From NCBI RefSeq assembly GCF_017368795.1, contig NZ_JAFNLL010000013.1, forward strand, positions 1 to 64,000: a DNA stretch of 64,000 nucleotides, written 5' to 3'. Below are positions 17,626-25,125 of this stretch, one piece after another (positions within the stretch are counted from its first letter, which is position 1; the number at the start of each line of letters is the position of its first letter). This DNA comes from Arthrobacter cavernae (GTDB lineage: Bacteria; Actinomycetota; Actinomycetes; Actinomycetales; Micrococcaceae). The translations under genes were made by a program, and so were the position numbers. Below the pieces are notes generated by a model, which did no database searches, was not told where the DNA came from, and was given only the letters and a program-made list of their open reading frames with translations.

Positions 17626-18335
17626 TGGCGGCGAACTCCACGGCCCCGGCACTGGTCCTCACCGGCGGTTCCTCCGGCATCGGCGAGGCGCTGGCCAACG
17701 ACCTGCGCAACGACTGGGACGTCACCTCCGTCTCCCGCTCCCTGCCGACCAACCCGCTGGACGGGGTCAACTACGTCGCCGGCGATGTCGCCGGAAACGC
17801 ACCGGAAGCCGTGCGCGAGTCCCTGGCCGCTCAGGGCCGCACCAGCATCCACTCGCTGGTCCACTGTGCCGGCGTTGGTTTGTTCGGCAAATTCCTGGAC
17901 ACCCCCAAGGCCGAGTGGGAACGAGCGCTGATGCTGAACCTGCATGGCACGCTGAACTTCATCCAGGGAACCGCCGACCTGGTGGAGGACGGCGGGCGCA
18001 TCGTTCTGTACTCCTCGGGCACCGTGTTCAAGGCTCCGGGCGGAGCTGCCGCCTACGCTGCATCCAAGGCCGGCATTATCGGCTTTGCCCGCAGCTTTGC
18101 CGTGGAGATGGGCGAACGCAACATTACCGTCAACGTGATCGCACCGGGTCTGGTCATGACACCGTTGGCTACCGATCTTGCGGGTGGCGAGGCAGCAAAT
18201 ATTGCAACCCGAGCCATCAAGCGCGCCTCGGTTGTTGAGGATTACGTGGGTCCGACCCGCTTCTTCCTCTCCGAGGGCGCAGGATTCGTGACCGGGCAGA
18301 CCCTGGTGGTCGACGGCGGCTCGATCCGCCGCTGA
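17625..18335 (+). CDS. SDR-family oxidoreductase
   Basis: This is a 236-residue short-chain dehydrogenase with GGSSGIG near 14-20 and the catalytic pair in YAASK. The ATG overlaps the previous stop as TAATG. It is the last gene of the ABC ATPase-BVMO operon; a very strong terminator follows within 20 bases. It may oxidise the alcohol released by ester hydrolysis or form the ketone for the BVMO. Confidence 0.9.
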   Translation: MAANSTAPALVLTGGSSGIGEALANDLRNDWDVTSVSRSLPTNPLDGVNYVAGDVAGNAPEAVRESLAAQGRTSIHSLVHCAGVGLFGKFLDTPKAEWERALMLNLHGTLNFIQGTADLVEDGGRIVLYSSGTVFKAPGGAAAYAASKAGIIGFARSFAVEMGERNITVNVIAPGLVMTPLATDLAGGEAANIATRAIKRASVVEDYVGPTRFFLSEGAGFVTGQTLVVDGGSIRR

Positions 18336-18354
18336 TTCCCGCAGCATCCCATGG

Positions 18355-18399
18355 CCGCCGGCCCCGCACCCCGTATGGGTGCGGGGCCGGCGGTTTTTT
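18355..18399 (+). terminator. strong intrinsic terminator
   Basis: A perfect 16-bp stem pairs 18355-18370 with 18378-18393 (GC-rich, ending GCCGGCGG), extendable by one more pair over a five-base loop, and TTTTTT follows at 18394-18399. It ends the plus-strand ABC ATPase-BVMO operon. Confidence 0.92.
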
Positions 18400-18407
18400 G
18401 GGTATCA

Positions 18408-18515
18408 GGGCATGCCGATCAATGCCTCGTCCACACCTATGAGGGCATTGACTCCGTCCAGTCGCTCATCCTGGACCGCGAAGTCACCGGGATCTCCGCC
18501 TTCAACGGCGCCTGA
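18408..18515 (+). pseudogene. C-terminal remnant of an acyl-CoA dehydrogenase
   Basis: Right after the terminator an open frame reads HADQCLVHTYEGIDSVQSLI and then LDREVTGISAFNGA before TGA. This matches the tail of the acyl-CoA dehydrogenase at 23870-25072, which ends STYEGTDSMQALIVGRDITG then ISAFN. Nothing upstream belongs to such a gene, so only about 35 codons survive. It marks an old junction: either a duplicated dehydrogenase was deleted or the BVMO operon was inserted into one. Confidence 0.85.
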
Positions 18516-18534
18516 CCCGCCCGCCGCAGACGCA

Positions 18535-18564
18535 GGAGGCGGTGACCATGTGGTCACCGCCTCC
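18535..18564. terminator. hairpin between convergent genes
   Basis: GGAGGCGGTGACCA at 18535-18548 and its exact complement at 18551-18564 form a 14-bp stem with a two-base gap. It lies between the dehydrogenase remnant (plus) and the enoyl-CoA hydratase (minus). There is no clear T run on either side. A bidirectional transcription end is likely. Confidence 0.55.
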
Positions 18565-18603
18565 CGCGTTTCGCGTTCCCGGCGCCTGCGCGCCGCGCTG
18601 CCG

Positions 18604-19398
18604 TTAGCCGCGCAGCGCATCGAAGTCCGGGTTGCGCCGCCCCAGCACCGCCGCGATCCCCTCGACCGCCTCGGAATCCCCCAGGCTTTCCACCATGGAC
18701 CCGGCCTCCCGTTCCATCTGCTCGTCCAAGGGCAGGGCGGGCGCGGTGCGGCACAGCCCGAGAATCCGGGCGGTGGCGCGTTCCGGTCCGCGGGCCAATT
18801 GCCGGGCCAGGCCGATGGCCGCCGCCTCCGCACTGCCGGGTTCGGCCAGCGTGCCCACCACGCCGAGTGCATGCATGCGCTCGGCGCTCACGCGTTCGCC
18901 GGTGAGGCACATCCGGGTCAGGAATTGGCGCGGCACGGATTCGGCAAGCAACGCCGTCAGTCCGCCGTCGGGAGTCAGCCCCGCCTTGATGTAAGCCGCA
19001 GCGAAGAACGCGTTGCGGGCGGCGACCAGCAGGTCACCGGCCAGCGCCAGGGACATGCCGGCCCCGGCGGCCCCGCCCTCCACGGCCATGATCACGGGTT
19101 TCGGGTTATTCCTGATGGCGCGGATGAGCCCATGGAGCAGCTCGAGCCTGGCACGGCGGGCCTCAGCGGTGAGCTCCCGGGTGGCGGCCAGCTGGTTGAG
19201 GTTGCCACCGGAGGAAAAGAATCCCCCGGCTCCGGTGAACACGATGGCGCCTACCACCGGGTCGGCCGCGGCCGCATTCAGCGCCTCCCTGGCGGCCTGG
19301 AAGAACTCGGGGCCGATCGAGTTGCGGGTGGCGGGATTGTTGATGGTCAGTACCAGAGCCGCACCTTCGTTGCGGGCCAGTAGAACCTCGGTGTTCAT
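18604..19398 (-). CDS. enoyl-CoA hydratase/isomerase (PaaG-like)
   Basis: This is a 264-residue crotonase-fold protein. FFSSGGNLNQL and GGAAGAGMSLALAGD form the oxyanion hole, and the segment LTPDGG carries an Asp in the place where PaaG-type isomerases have theirs, while the two hydratase glutamates are not obvious. Isomerisation or hydration of an enoyl-CoA are both possible. It stands alone on the minus strand, with hairpins downstream and a transposase fragment upstream, so its present regulation is unclear. Confidence 0.85.
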   Translation of the reverse strand: MNTEVLLARNEGAALVLTINNPATRNSIGPEFFQAAREALNAAAADPVVGAIVFTGAGGFFSSGGNLNQLAATRELTAEARRARLELLHGLIRAIRNNPKPVIMAVEGGAAGAGMSLALAGDLLVAARNAFFAAAYIKAGLTPDGGLTALLAESVPRQFLTRMCLTGERVSAERMHALGVVGTLAEPGSAEAAAIGLARQLARGPERATARILGLCRTAPALPLDEQMEREAGSMVESLGDSEAVEGIAAVLGRRNPDFDALRG

Positions 19399-19628
19399 GG
19401 TGCGAATTCCTGTCCGGGTCGGCCTTTCGGCACACGGGGCGTGCGGCTAGGCGAGCGTCAAAGGCCGTGGACGTGAGCATCGACGAGCTGCTCGTCGCCG
19501 AGCCGCCAGCCGCCGTGCCGCCGCGCCGCCGTGGAGATCGAGCTCGAACGCGCCCAGCGCGGGCCCCTATGTCAGCCTCCCAGACTGGCCGCGGTCCGCA
19601 TCAGCTCACGCCTGCCGCTAGCCACGCC

Positions 19629-19870
19629 GTCTACGACTGCTGTGCCTCGCTTATCAGGTATTTCTGGGACTTCCGTCTCCATCGGGGCTGCACCCCTGAA
19701 GGCATGGCCGCGGTCTGGGGACTGGCGAACCCTGCCCTGGGTGAACGCAACGACGCGAAGGCCCTGCTCACCCAAGACCAGCATCTCGTGACCGCGAGCC
19801 AGGTGATCGTCGGGGACAAGGGCTTTGCCGGCCGAAACTCGAACGCTTCATCGTCGGCAGCCTCGGTCCT
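19629..19870 (+). pseudogene. IS982-family transposase fragment
   Basis: The frame contains YFWDFRLHRGCTPEGMAAVW, GLANPALGER and VIVGDKGFAGR, which correspond to the core of IS982-type transposases (a RYFWG..L..CTP.GMP..W.LA.PK.GER block followed by an ADKGF.GREFE block). The first DDE aspartate region (DSTPV) and both ends are missing. No inverted repeats are recognisable. The stretch 19399-19628 upstream is open in places but matches nothing I know. This 522-base gap (19399-19920) therefore holds only IS debris. Confidence 0.75.
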
Positions 19871-19920
19871 GGGGAAGAGGAACCCCGGGCGGCGTCTCTG
19901 ACAGACGTAACTTCAGCGGC

Positions 19921-21270
19921 TCATCGGGCGGCCTGCTTGCGTCTGGCATGGATCTCGGTGAGCTCCAGGAGGCGGATCCGGGCGCGGGCGGGATTCAGCA
20001 TGACGCCGCCGGCAACGCCGAAGATGCAAATGACGATGCCGACGATGAAGAACCCGTTGGCATATCCCTCTGCGGGAGTTGCGGCGCTCTCAACAATAAG
20101 ACCCAGTGCGTAGGGTGCAACCATTCCTGCCACCGAGTATGCGGCGATGATGCAGCCAAAAAACGCTGCGCGCTGGTGGGCGGGCAGGAAGTCCGAGGCC
20201 CCGGCGAAGCCGATCGCGAAAGCGATCGAGTTGATGGAGAAAGCGGCAACTACCAGCAACAACTGCAACGGGCCTGCGGGGAGCTGGGTGAAAGTGATCA
20301 TGCAGACCCCGGCGAACAGCAGGCAGGCGGCGGTGAGGAAGGAGCGCGCCACGCGGGAGGAGAATCCTCGCTTGAGCATCCATCCGGAGAGCGCGCCCGT
20401 TCCGAGCAGGATTGCCATGGCAGAAACGTAGGGAATGGCCGCCAGCATACCAACAGTTTCCATCGAATAGCCCAAGCCTTCGTTCATGAAAGCCGGCAGC
20501 CACGTGACCTTCAGCGAGGTGATCAGGTACCCGGCAAAGGAAAGCAGGGCCAGTCCCCAGAAGCTGGGGAGCATCAGCAGCCGGTAGAAGGGGACAATGA
20601 TGTCGCCGTTGGGGTCGACCGTTGCTTCCTTCTCTTCGGCGGTTTCAATACGCTTCTTGAACGGAAGGCGGTCCGCGTAGAAGAACCACACGACGGTCCA
20701 CACCACACTGACCCCGACCAGGAAGATGAACGACGCGTGCCAGTCCCACGTCAGGATGATCCATGTCAGCACGGGCGCTGCGATCAGCGGGCCGAGTGAT
20801 GTCCCGGCGGTGACTACGGCACCGGCGGCAGCCCGCTTCTCGGCTGGGAAAAGCCCATGAACGATTGATTGACACAAAGCGTGCGCTGGGCCCTCAAAGA
20901 ACCCGAGGGCGACGCGGCTGGCTAACAGGACGCCAAACGTGGTTTGCGTCGTCAATGGCAGCATTGTCAAGACCCAGGTCATCATCAGAATGCCGACGGC
21001 CCAGTTGTAGGAGATCTTCCGGAAAACCGCGGTCAACACCACGGCGCCAATGGCAAATAGCCAGAAGAATGCGCTGGAGAGCAGTCCGTATTGGCTGGCA
21101 CTGAGATCCATGGTCTCGCGGATCGGCTTGCTGGCCAGTCCGATCGCCGCCTTGTCGGCAAAATTGAGCATGGAGAAAATCAATAGCATTAGAACAATGC
21201 CCCAGTTGCGCCGGCTGGTAGGCGTGCTGGACTGGGTGACGCTGCCTCGCAGGGTCGTGGTAATCGCCAC
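19921..21270 (-). CDS. MFS transporter, anion:cation symporter-like
   Basis: This is a 449-residue major facilitator with about 12 transmembrane segments. The N-terminus has the family pattern SMLNFADKAAIGLASKPI before helix 1 ends, typical of the ACS group that carries organic anions such as hydroxybenzoates, phthalate or sugar acids. The start is taken at GTG 21270 because AAGGAG lies six bases upstream; an ATG at 21330 with GAGAGG upstream would add 20 basic residues. It sits between two transposase fragments (IS982-like and IS630-like) and is a single-gene unit. The substrate is unknown. Confidence 0.87.
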   Translation of the reverse strand: MAITTTLRGSVTQSSTPTSRRNWGIVLMLLIFSMLNFADKAAIGLASKPIRETMDLSASQYGLLSSAFFWLFAIGAVVLTAVFRKISYNWAVGILMMTWVLTMLPLTTQTTFGVLLASRVALGFFEGPAHALCQSIVHGLFPAEKRAAAGAVVTAGTSLGPLIAAPVLTWIILTWDWHASFIFLVGVSVVWTVVWFFYADRLPFKKRIETAEEKEATVDPNGDIIVPFYRLLMLPSFWGLALLSFAGYLITSLKVTWLPAFMNEGLGYSMETVGMLAAIPYVSAMAILLGTGALSGWMLKRGFSSRVARSFLTAACLLFAGVCMITFTQLPAGPLQLLLVVAAFSINSIAFAIGFAGASDFLPAHQRAAFFGCIIAAYSVAGMVAPYALGLIVESAATPAEGYANGFFIVGIVICIFGVAGGVMLNPARARIRLLELTEIHARRKQAAR

Positions 21271-21463
21271 GACAGTCTCCTTGCGTTTGGGAGTCGATGG
21301 ACGTGAGGGCGAACGTGATCTAGCGCACATCGCTATCCTCTCGTAAAAGTAGAACCGAGGCACTGGGGACGATCAACGGCCAAGGGACTATCAGTCTGAT
21401 CGGGAAATCATGTGGACAAGTGGATCGTTTTCCCACCTGCGGCTTGCCGCCTTGCCCTGGACG

Positions 21464-21575
21464 GACCGCCGGACCCTGGAGGCCATGAGGATCCGGGCGG
21501 TTGCCCAGGTGGGGCCGGGGCGCATCCGGAGGACGTGGCCGCTGCGCTGGGGCTGCACCGCAACCAACCTCCCTG
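21464..21575 (+). pseudogene. IS630-like transposase N-terminal fragment, frameshifted
   Basis: One frame reads DRRTLEAMRIRAVAQV and, after a one-base shift near 21510, another reads GAGAHPEDVAAALGLHRN. Joined, this matches the helix-turn-helix start of IS630-type transposases (an LE.MR.RAV..V..G.SPE.VA..LG..R pattern). Nothing further is left. The rest of the 315-base gap 21271-21585 shows only the upstream extension of the MFS frame and no other gene. Confidence 0.6.
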
Positions 21576-21585
21576 GGCAGCCCAG

Positions 21586-22659
21586 CTAGTGTGCCGGCGG
21601 GAAAAGCAGCGTGCCGGCCACCGCAACCACCAGGATCACGATGGTCGCCAGGGCCGCGAGCACCAGCGAGCGGCTGCCTGAGCGCATCAGCCCGCGGATG
21701 TGGACCCCGAGCCCGAGCCCGAACATTGCGGCGGCGAGCAGGAACGTCTGGGCCAGCTGGGCCGCTTCGAGCAGCGGTGCCGGCACCGTCCCCGTGGTGC
21801 GCAGCAGCATCGCCGCGATGAAACCGAGGACGAACAGCGGAACGAGCGGCGGCTTCTTGGCCTCCCCCACGGAGTGCTTCTTCCGCATGTAGATGCTCAG
21901 CCCCGCCACGATGGGGGCCAGGGTGACGACGCGGGCCAGCTTGACGGTCACTGCCACGGCCAGGGCGCTGGAACTGACCGCTCCCCCGGCGGCCACCACC
22001 TGGGCCACCTCGTGGGTCGATGCCCCGATGAGCATCCCGATGGCTGACTCATCCATTCCGAAGAGGGCACCGACCGCCGGGACCGCCGGGATCATCAGGG
22101 TGCCGAAGAGCACCACCAAGCCGATCGCCGTCGCCACTTGCTCCTGCTTGGCCCGGGTGGCATTTTCCGTGGCAGCCACGGCCGCGGCACCGCAGATCGA
22201 GAATCCGGCCGCGATCAGCAGCCGTTGCGGCAATTCGATGCCCAGCCACCCGCCGATGAGGAGCGTGGCCCCGAAGGTCACCCCGACGCAGAGCACCACC
22301 ACCAGCAGCACGCCCGGGCCCAGGCCCAGGATCGTGGAGAGCGAGAGCTGCAGTCCCAACAGGACAATGCCCGTGCGCAGCAGCTTCTTGGAGGAGAACG
22401 TCACACCCGGACCCAGCGACGGCAGAACCGGCAGGGCATTGCGCCAGAGCGCACCGAGCAGGATCGCTATCAGAAGCGGGCTGGCCCCGGGGATCAGCTT
22501 GGCACCGGCCATCGATGCGGCACCTCCGATGATGCAGGCAACCAGGCCGGGCAGGAGCTTCTGCACGCGCTGGCCGTAACCGGCCGACGCGGCGGTTTCC
22601 ACGGGCCGGGCTGCCGCAACAACCTCCGGTTCTTCGAGCGATGTCTCTTCGTTTCGCAT
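21586..22659 (-). CDS. YeiH-family putative sulfate exporter
   Basis: This is a 357-residue integral membrane protein of the conserved YeiH family (Cons_hypoth698), with about ten transmembrane helices. Family stretches are FSSKKLLRTGIVLLGLQLS, FSICGAAAVAATENA and GASTHEVAQVVAAGGAVS. The family is usually described as putative sulfate exporters, also linked to taurine or sulfite metabolism. Its ATG follows GAAAGG. A LysR gene is divergent 71 to 101 bases away, the same pairing as yeiE-yeiH in enterobacteria. Confidence 0.9.
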   Translation of the reverse strand: MRNEETSLEEPEVVAAARPVETAASAGYGQRVQKLLPGLVACIIGGAASMAGAKLIPGASPLLIAILLGALWRNALPVLPSLGPGVTFSSKKLLRTGIVLLGLQLSLSTILGLGPGVLLVVVLCVGVTFGATLLIGGWLGIELPQRLLIAAGFSICGAAAVAATENATRAKQEQVATAIGLVVLFGTLMIPAVPAVGALFGMDESAIGMLIGASTHEVAQVVAAGGAVSSSALAVAVTVKLARVVTLAPIVAGLSIYMRKKHSVGEAKKPPLVPLFVLGFIAAMLLRTTGTVPAPLLEAAQLAQTFLLAAAMFGLGLGVHIRGLMRSGSRSLVLAALATIVILVVAVAGTLLFPPAH

Positions 22660-22716
22660 GATACGAACCTTTCATGCCCACCTCTTGCCCGGTAGACTCC
22701 GCATGGCTATCACGGG

Positions 22717-22733
22717 CATATGCTTTTGATATG
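22717..22733. promoter_or_regulatory. dyad in the YeiH-LysR divergent gap
   Basis: CATAT-GCTTTTG-ATATG is a 5-7-5 perfect dyad with the T-N11-A spacing of LysR sites. It overlaps the upstream candidate start (22731) of the LysR gene, which argues that translation may start at 22761 instead. Confidence 0.4.
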
Positions 22734-23660
22734 GATGAGGTTTCGGGGCGCTCGCCCGGGATGGAACACTGGATTCAGATGTCTTCACTCGCCCTGCTGG
22801 TGGGCATTGCCGATCACGGCAGCCTCAGCGCCGGCGCGCGTTCCGTGGGTATGGCGCAATCGAACGCGACCCGGGCAGTGAAGACCCTCGAGCGACGCCT
22901 GGGATACCCGCTGCTCTCCCGGGCAACCACCGGCTCGAAACTCACCCAAGAGGGGGCGCTGACCGTCGAATGGGCGCGCGAAGCGCTCCAGAGCCTCAAC
23001 ACCCTGTGGACCGGGGCGCAGGCACTTGCTGCCCCGGCGGACCGGGAATTCACCTTCGCGGCCAGCATGACGGTTGCCGAGCACCTGGCACCGATATGGA
23101 TCGGCCGCTTGCATGAAGCCGATCCACGTATCAAGACCAGGCTGCAGGTCATGAATTCCCGCGAGGTCATTGCCGCCGTGCAGAACCGTGACGTTGCACT
23201 CGGGTTCGTCGAGACCCCGGACGTACCCCCGCAGCTATCGTCCGCGACGGTGTGGACCGACGAACTTGTGCTCATAGCCCCTCCCGGCCATCCCTGGGCC
23301 ACGCGCCGGGAACCCGTCACCCTCCAGGAGTTGGCGGCAACGCACTTGTTGGAACGGGAAGCCGGATCGGGGACCAGGGCCTTCCTCGACGAACGCGTCG
23401 GCGCGGCGCGGGCCACGCCGATCGTGGAGTTCAACAGCAACTCCGCCATCTGCCAGTCGGTCTCTGCCGGCATGGGACCGGCGGTGCTGAGCCGCCTGGC
23501 CGTGGAAGGATCCCTGCGGATGGGCAGCTTCACCGAGGTTCCCCTGCGCGAGGGAAATCTGGCTCGGAACCTGCAGGCCATCTGGAGCGGACCGGCCCCG
23601 TCGGAAGGACCCGCAGCAATGCTGCTGGGCATCTGCGCACAGGCACGCACCGGCCTCTAG
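22731..23660 (+). CDS. LysR-type regulator (YeiE-like by context)
   Basis: This protein of about 309 residues has a LysR helix-turn-helix: LVGIADHGSLSAGARSVGMA then QSNATRAVKTLERRLGYPLL. A substrate-binding domain follows (VLIAPPGHPWA). Its start is uncertain: ATG 22731 and ATG 22761 (MEHWIQMSSL) both lack a good ribosome site, and the latter fits the family length and leaves the dyad at 22717-22733 free. It is divergent from the YeiH-type exporter and probably controls it. Confidence 0.88.
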   Translation: MDEVSGRSPGMEHWIQMSSLALLVGIADHGSLSAGARSVGMAQSNATRAVKTLERRLGYPLLSRATTGSKLTQEGALTVEWAREALQSLNTLWTGAQALAAPADREFTFAASMTVAEHLAPIWIGRLHEADPRIKTRLQVMNSREVIAAVQNRDVALGFVETPDVPPQLSSATVWTDELVLIAPPGHPWATRREPVTLQELAATHLLEREAGSGTRAFLDERVGAARATPIVEFNSNSAICQSVSAGMGPAVLSRLAVEGSLRMGSFTEVPLREGNLARNLQAIWSGPAPSEGPAAMLLGICAQARTGL

Positions 23661-23705
23661 GAAGCCACCCGGGATCGGCAGCATCACGGGAGCGCCACAC
23701 GAACC

Positions 23706-23742
23706 ACGTCGCCGTCCAGGACACCGTCCTGGACGGCGACGT
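23706..23742. terminator. 17-bp hairpin after the LysR gene
   Basis: A perfect 17-bp inverted repeat (23706-23722 against 23726-23742, three-base loop) lies 45 bases after the LysR stop. It has no long T run, but its stability makes it a likely transcription end. Confidence 0.65.
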
Positions 23743-23791
23743 CCGTTAAGCACACCTTCCGACTATTACATTTTTCACAATAATCAGCACC

Positions 23792-23805
23792 CCAATAGGT
23801 ATTGG
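23792..23805. promoter_or_regulatory. palindrome upstream of the beta-oxidation operon
   Basis: CCAATAGGTATTGG is a perfect 14-base palindrome 64 bases before the acyl-CoA dehydrogenase start, in an AT-rich stretch that is rare in this window. It is a candidate operator for an unidentified regulator of the operon at 23870-29251. Confidence 0.5.
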
Positions 23806-23869
23806 ACCGAAAGTAATCCCGATGGGATCGTTAGCTGCAGTTCAGTCAAGCTCAAGAACGGAACCTGCC

Positions 23870-25072
23870 ATGACCACCACAGTCGATCAGCAAACTGCGA
23901 CGTCGGATTACTTCCGCCTCGACGACGACCTCACCGCCGAGGAAATCGCCATCCGGGACAAGGTCCGCGACTTCGCCGAGCAGCGTGTCCTGCCGGTCAT
24001 CAACGCCTATTGGGAGAAGGCAGAGTTCCCGGAAGAGCTCCTGCCGCCGCTGGCCGAGCTGGGCATCATCGGAACCACCATCCGGGGCTACGGATGCCCG
24101 GGGATGAGCCGCAAGGCCGCCGGCATGGTGGCCCGCGAAATGGCCCGCGCGGACGGCAGCCTCAACACCTTCCTCGGCGTCCACTCCAATCTGTGCATGG
24201 GGGCACTGAACATTCTGGGCAGCGGCGAGCAGAAGCAACGCTGGCTCCCCGCCCTGGCCCGAATTGAGAAGACCGGCGCCTTCGCGCTGACCGAGCCCGA
24301 CCACGGCTCGGACTCCGTTGCCCTGGAAACCAGCGCCCGCCGCGACGGGGACCACTGGGTCCTGAACGGCCACAAGCGCTGGATCGGCAACGGGCACGCG
24401 GCGGACGTCATCGTCCTGTTTGCCCGGAACGCGGAGGATGGGAACGTCAACGCCTTCGTCGTCGAAAAGGACGCCGACGGCCGCTACCCCGCGGGCTACG
24501 CCCCCACCGTCATCACCGGCAAGGTGGGCAAACGCGCCATCCTCCAGGCCGACATCGTCATCGACGAGATGCGCCTTCCTGCGGCCAACAGGCTGGAAGG
24601 GTGCCATTCCTTCCGCGACGTGTCCCGGGTCCTACAGGCCACCCGTGGCGGTGCCGCCTGGGAGGCCGTGGGACACGCCATGGCTGTCTTCGAAATTGCC
24701 GCGGACTACGCCCAGACCCGCCACCAGTTCGGCAAGCCCATCGCCTCGTTCCAGCTGGTGCAGTCCCGGCTGGCAAACATGCTCAGCGAACTGACCACCA
24801 TGCAGCTGCTGTGCACCCGCATGGCCGAACTCGCGGACCGGGGCCAGCTCACCAACGCCCAGGCATCCATGGTCAAAATGGCTACCGCCCAGAAGGGCAA
24901 GTGGATCTGCAACGAGGCACGCGACCTGCTGGGCGGCAACGGACTGCTCCTGGAGAACCACGTCATACGCCACATGACCGACATGGAAGTTGTCTCCACC
25001 TATGAGGGAACCGACTCGATGCAGGCACTCATCGTGGGCCGCGACATCACCGGCATCTCCGCCTTCAACTGA
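23870..25072 (+). CDS. acyl-CoA dehydrogenase, glutaryl-CoA dehydrogenase-like
   Basis: This is a 400-residue FAD enzyme. The motif FALTEPDHGSDS and the tail TYEGTDSMQALIVGRDITGI then SAF are those of the glutaryl-CoA dehydrogenase branch of acyl-CoA dehydrogenases; the catalytic Glu lies in the YEGT segment. It would oxidise a dicarboxylyl-CoA or other acyl-CoA. ATG 23870 is preferred over an upstream ATG at 23822 on fit to family length; neither has a strong ribosome site. It leads an operon with thiolase, hydratase, 3-hydroxyacyl-CoA dehydrogenase and a second acyl-CoA dehydrogenase. Confidence 0.9.
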   Translation: MTTTVDQQTATSDYFRLDDDLTAEEIAIRDKVRDFAEQRVLPVINAYWEKAEFPEELLPPLAELGIIGTTIRGYGCPGMSRKAAGMVAREMARADGSLNTFLGVHSNLCMGALNILGSGEQKQRWLPALARIEKTGAFALTEPDHGSDSVALETSARRDGDHWVLNGHKRWIGNGHAADVIVLFARNAEDGNVNAFVVEKDADGRYPAGYAPTVITGKVGKRAILQADIVIDEMRLPAANRLEGCHSFRDVSRVLQATRGGAAWEAVGHAMAVFEIAADYAQTRHQFGKPIASFQLVQSRLANMLSELTTMQLLCTRMAELADRGQLTNAQASMVKMATAQKGKWICNEARDLLGGNGLLLENHVIRHMTDMEVVSTYEGTDSMQALIVGRDITGISAFN

Positions 25073-25125
25073 ACTTCCCCATCCGGCACGCCGGACAGCG
25101 ACACGAACAAAAGGAATGAATAGAC

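Noticed and set aside
19467..19628. Independent small gene before the IS982 core
   Set aside because: No ribosome site, Pro/Arg-rich composition and no family resemblance; it is better seen as eroded flank.
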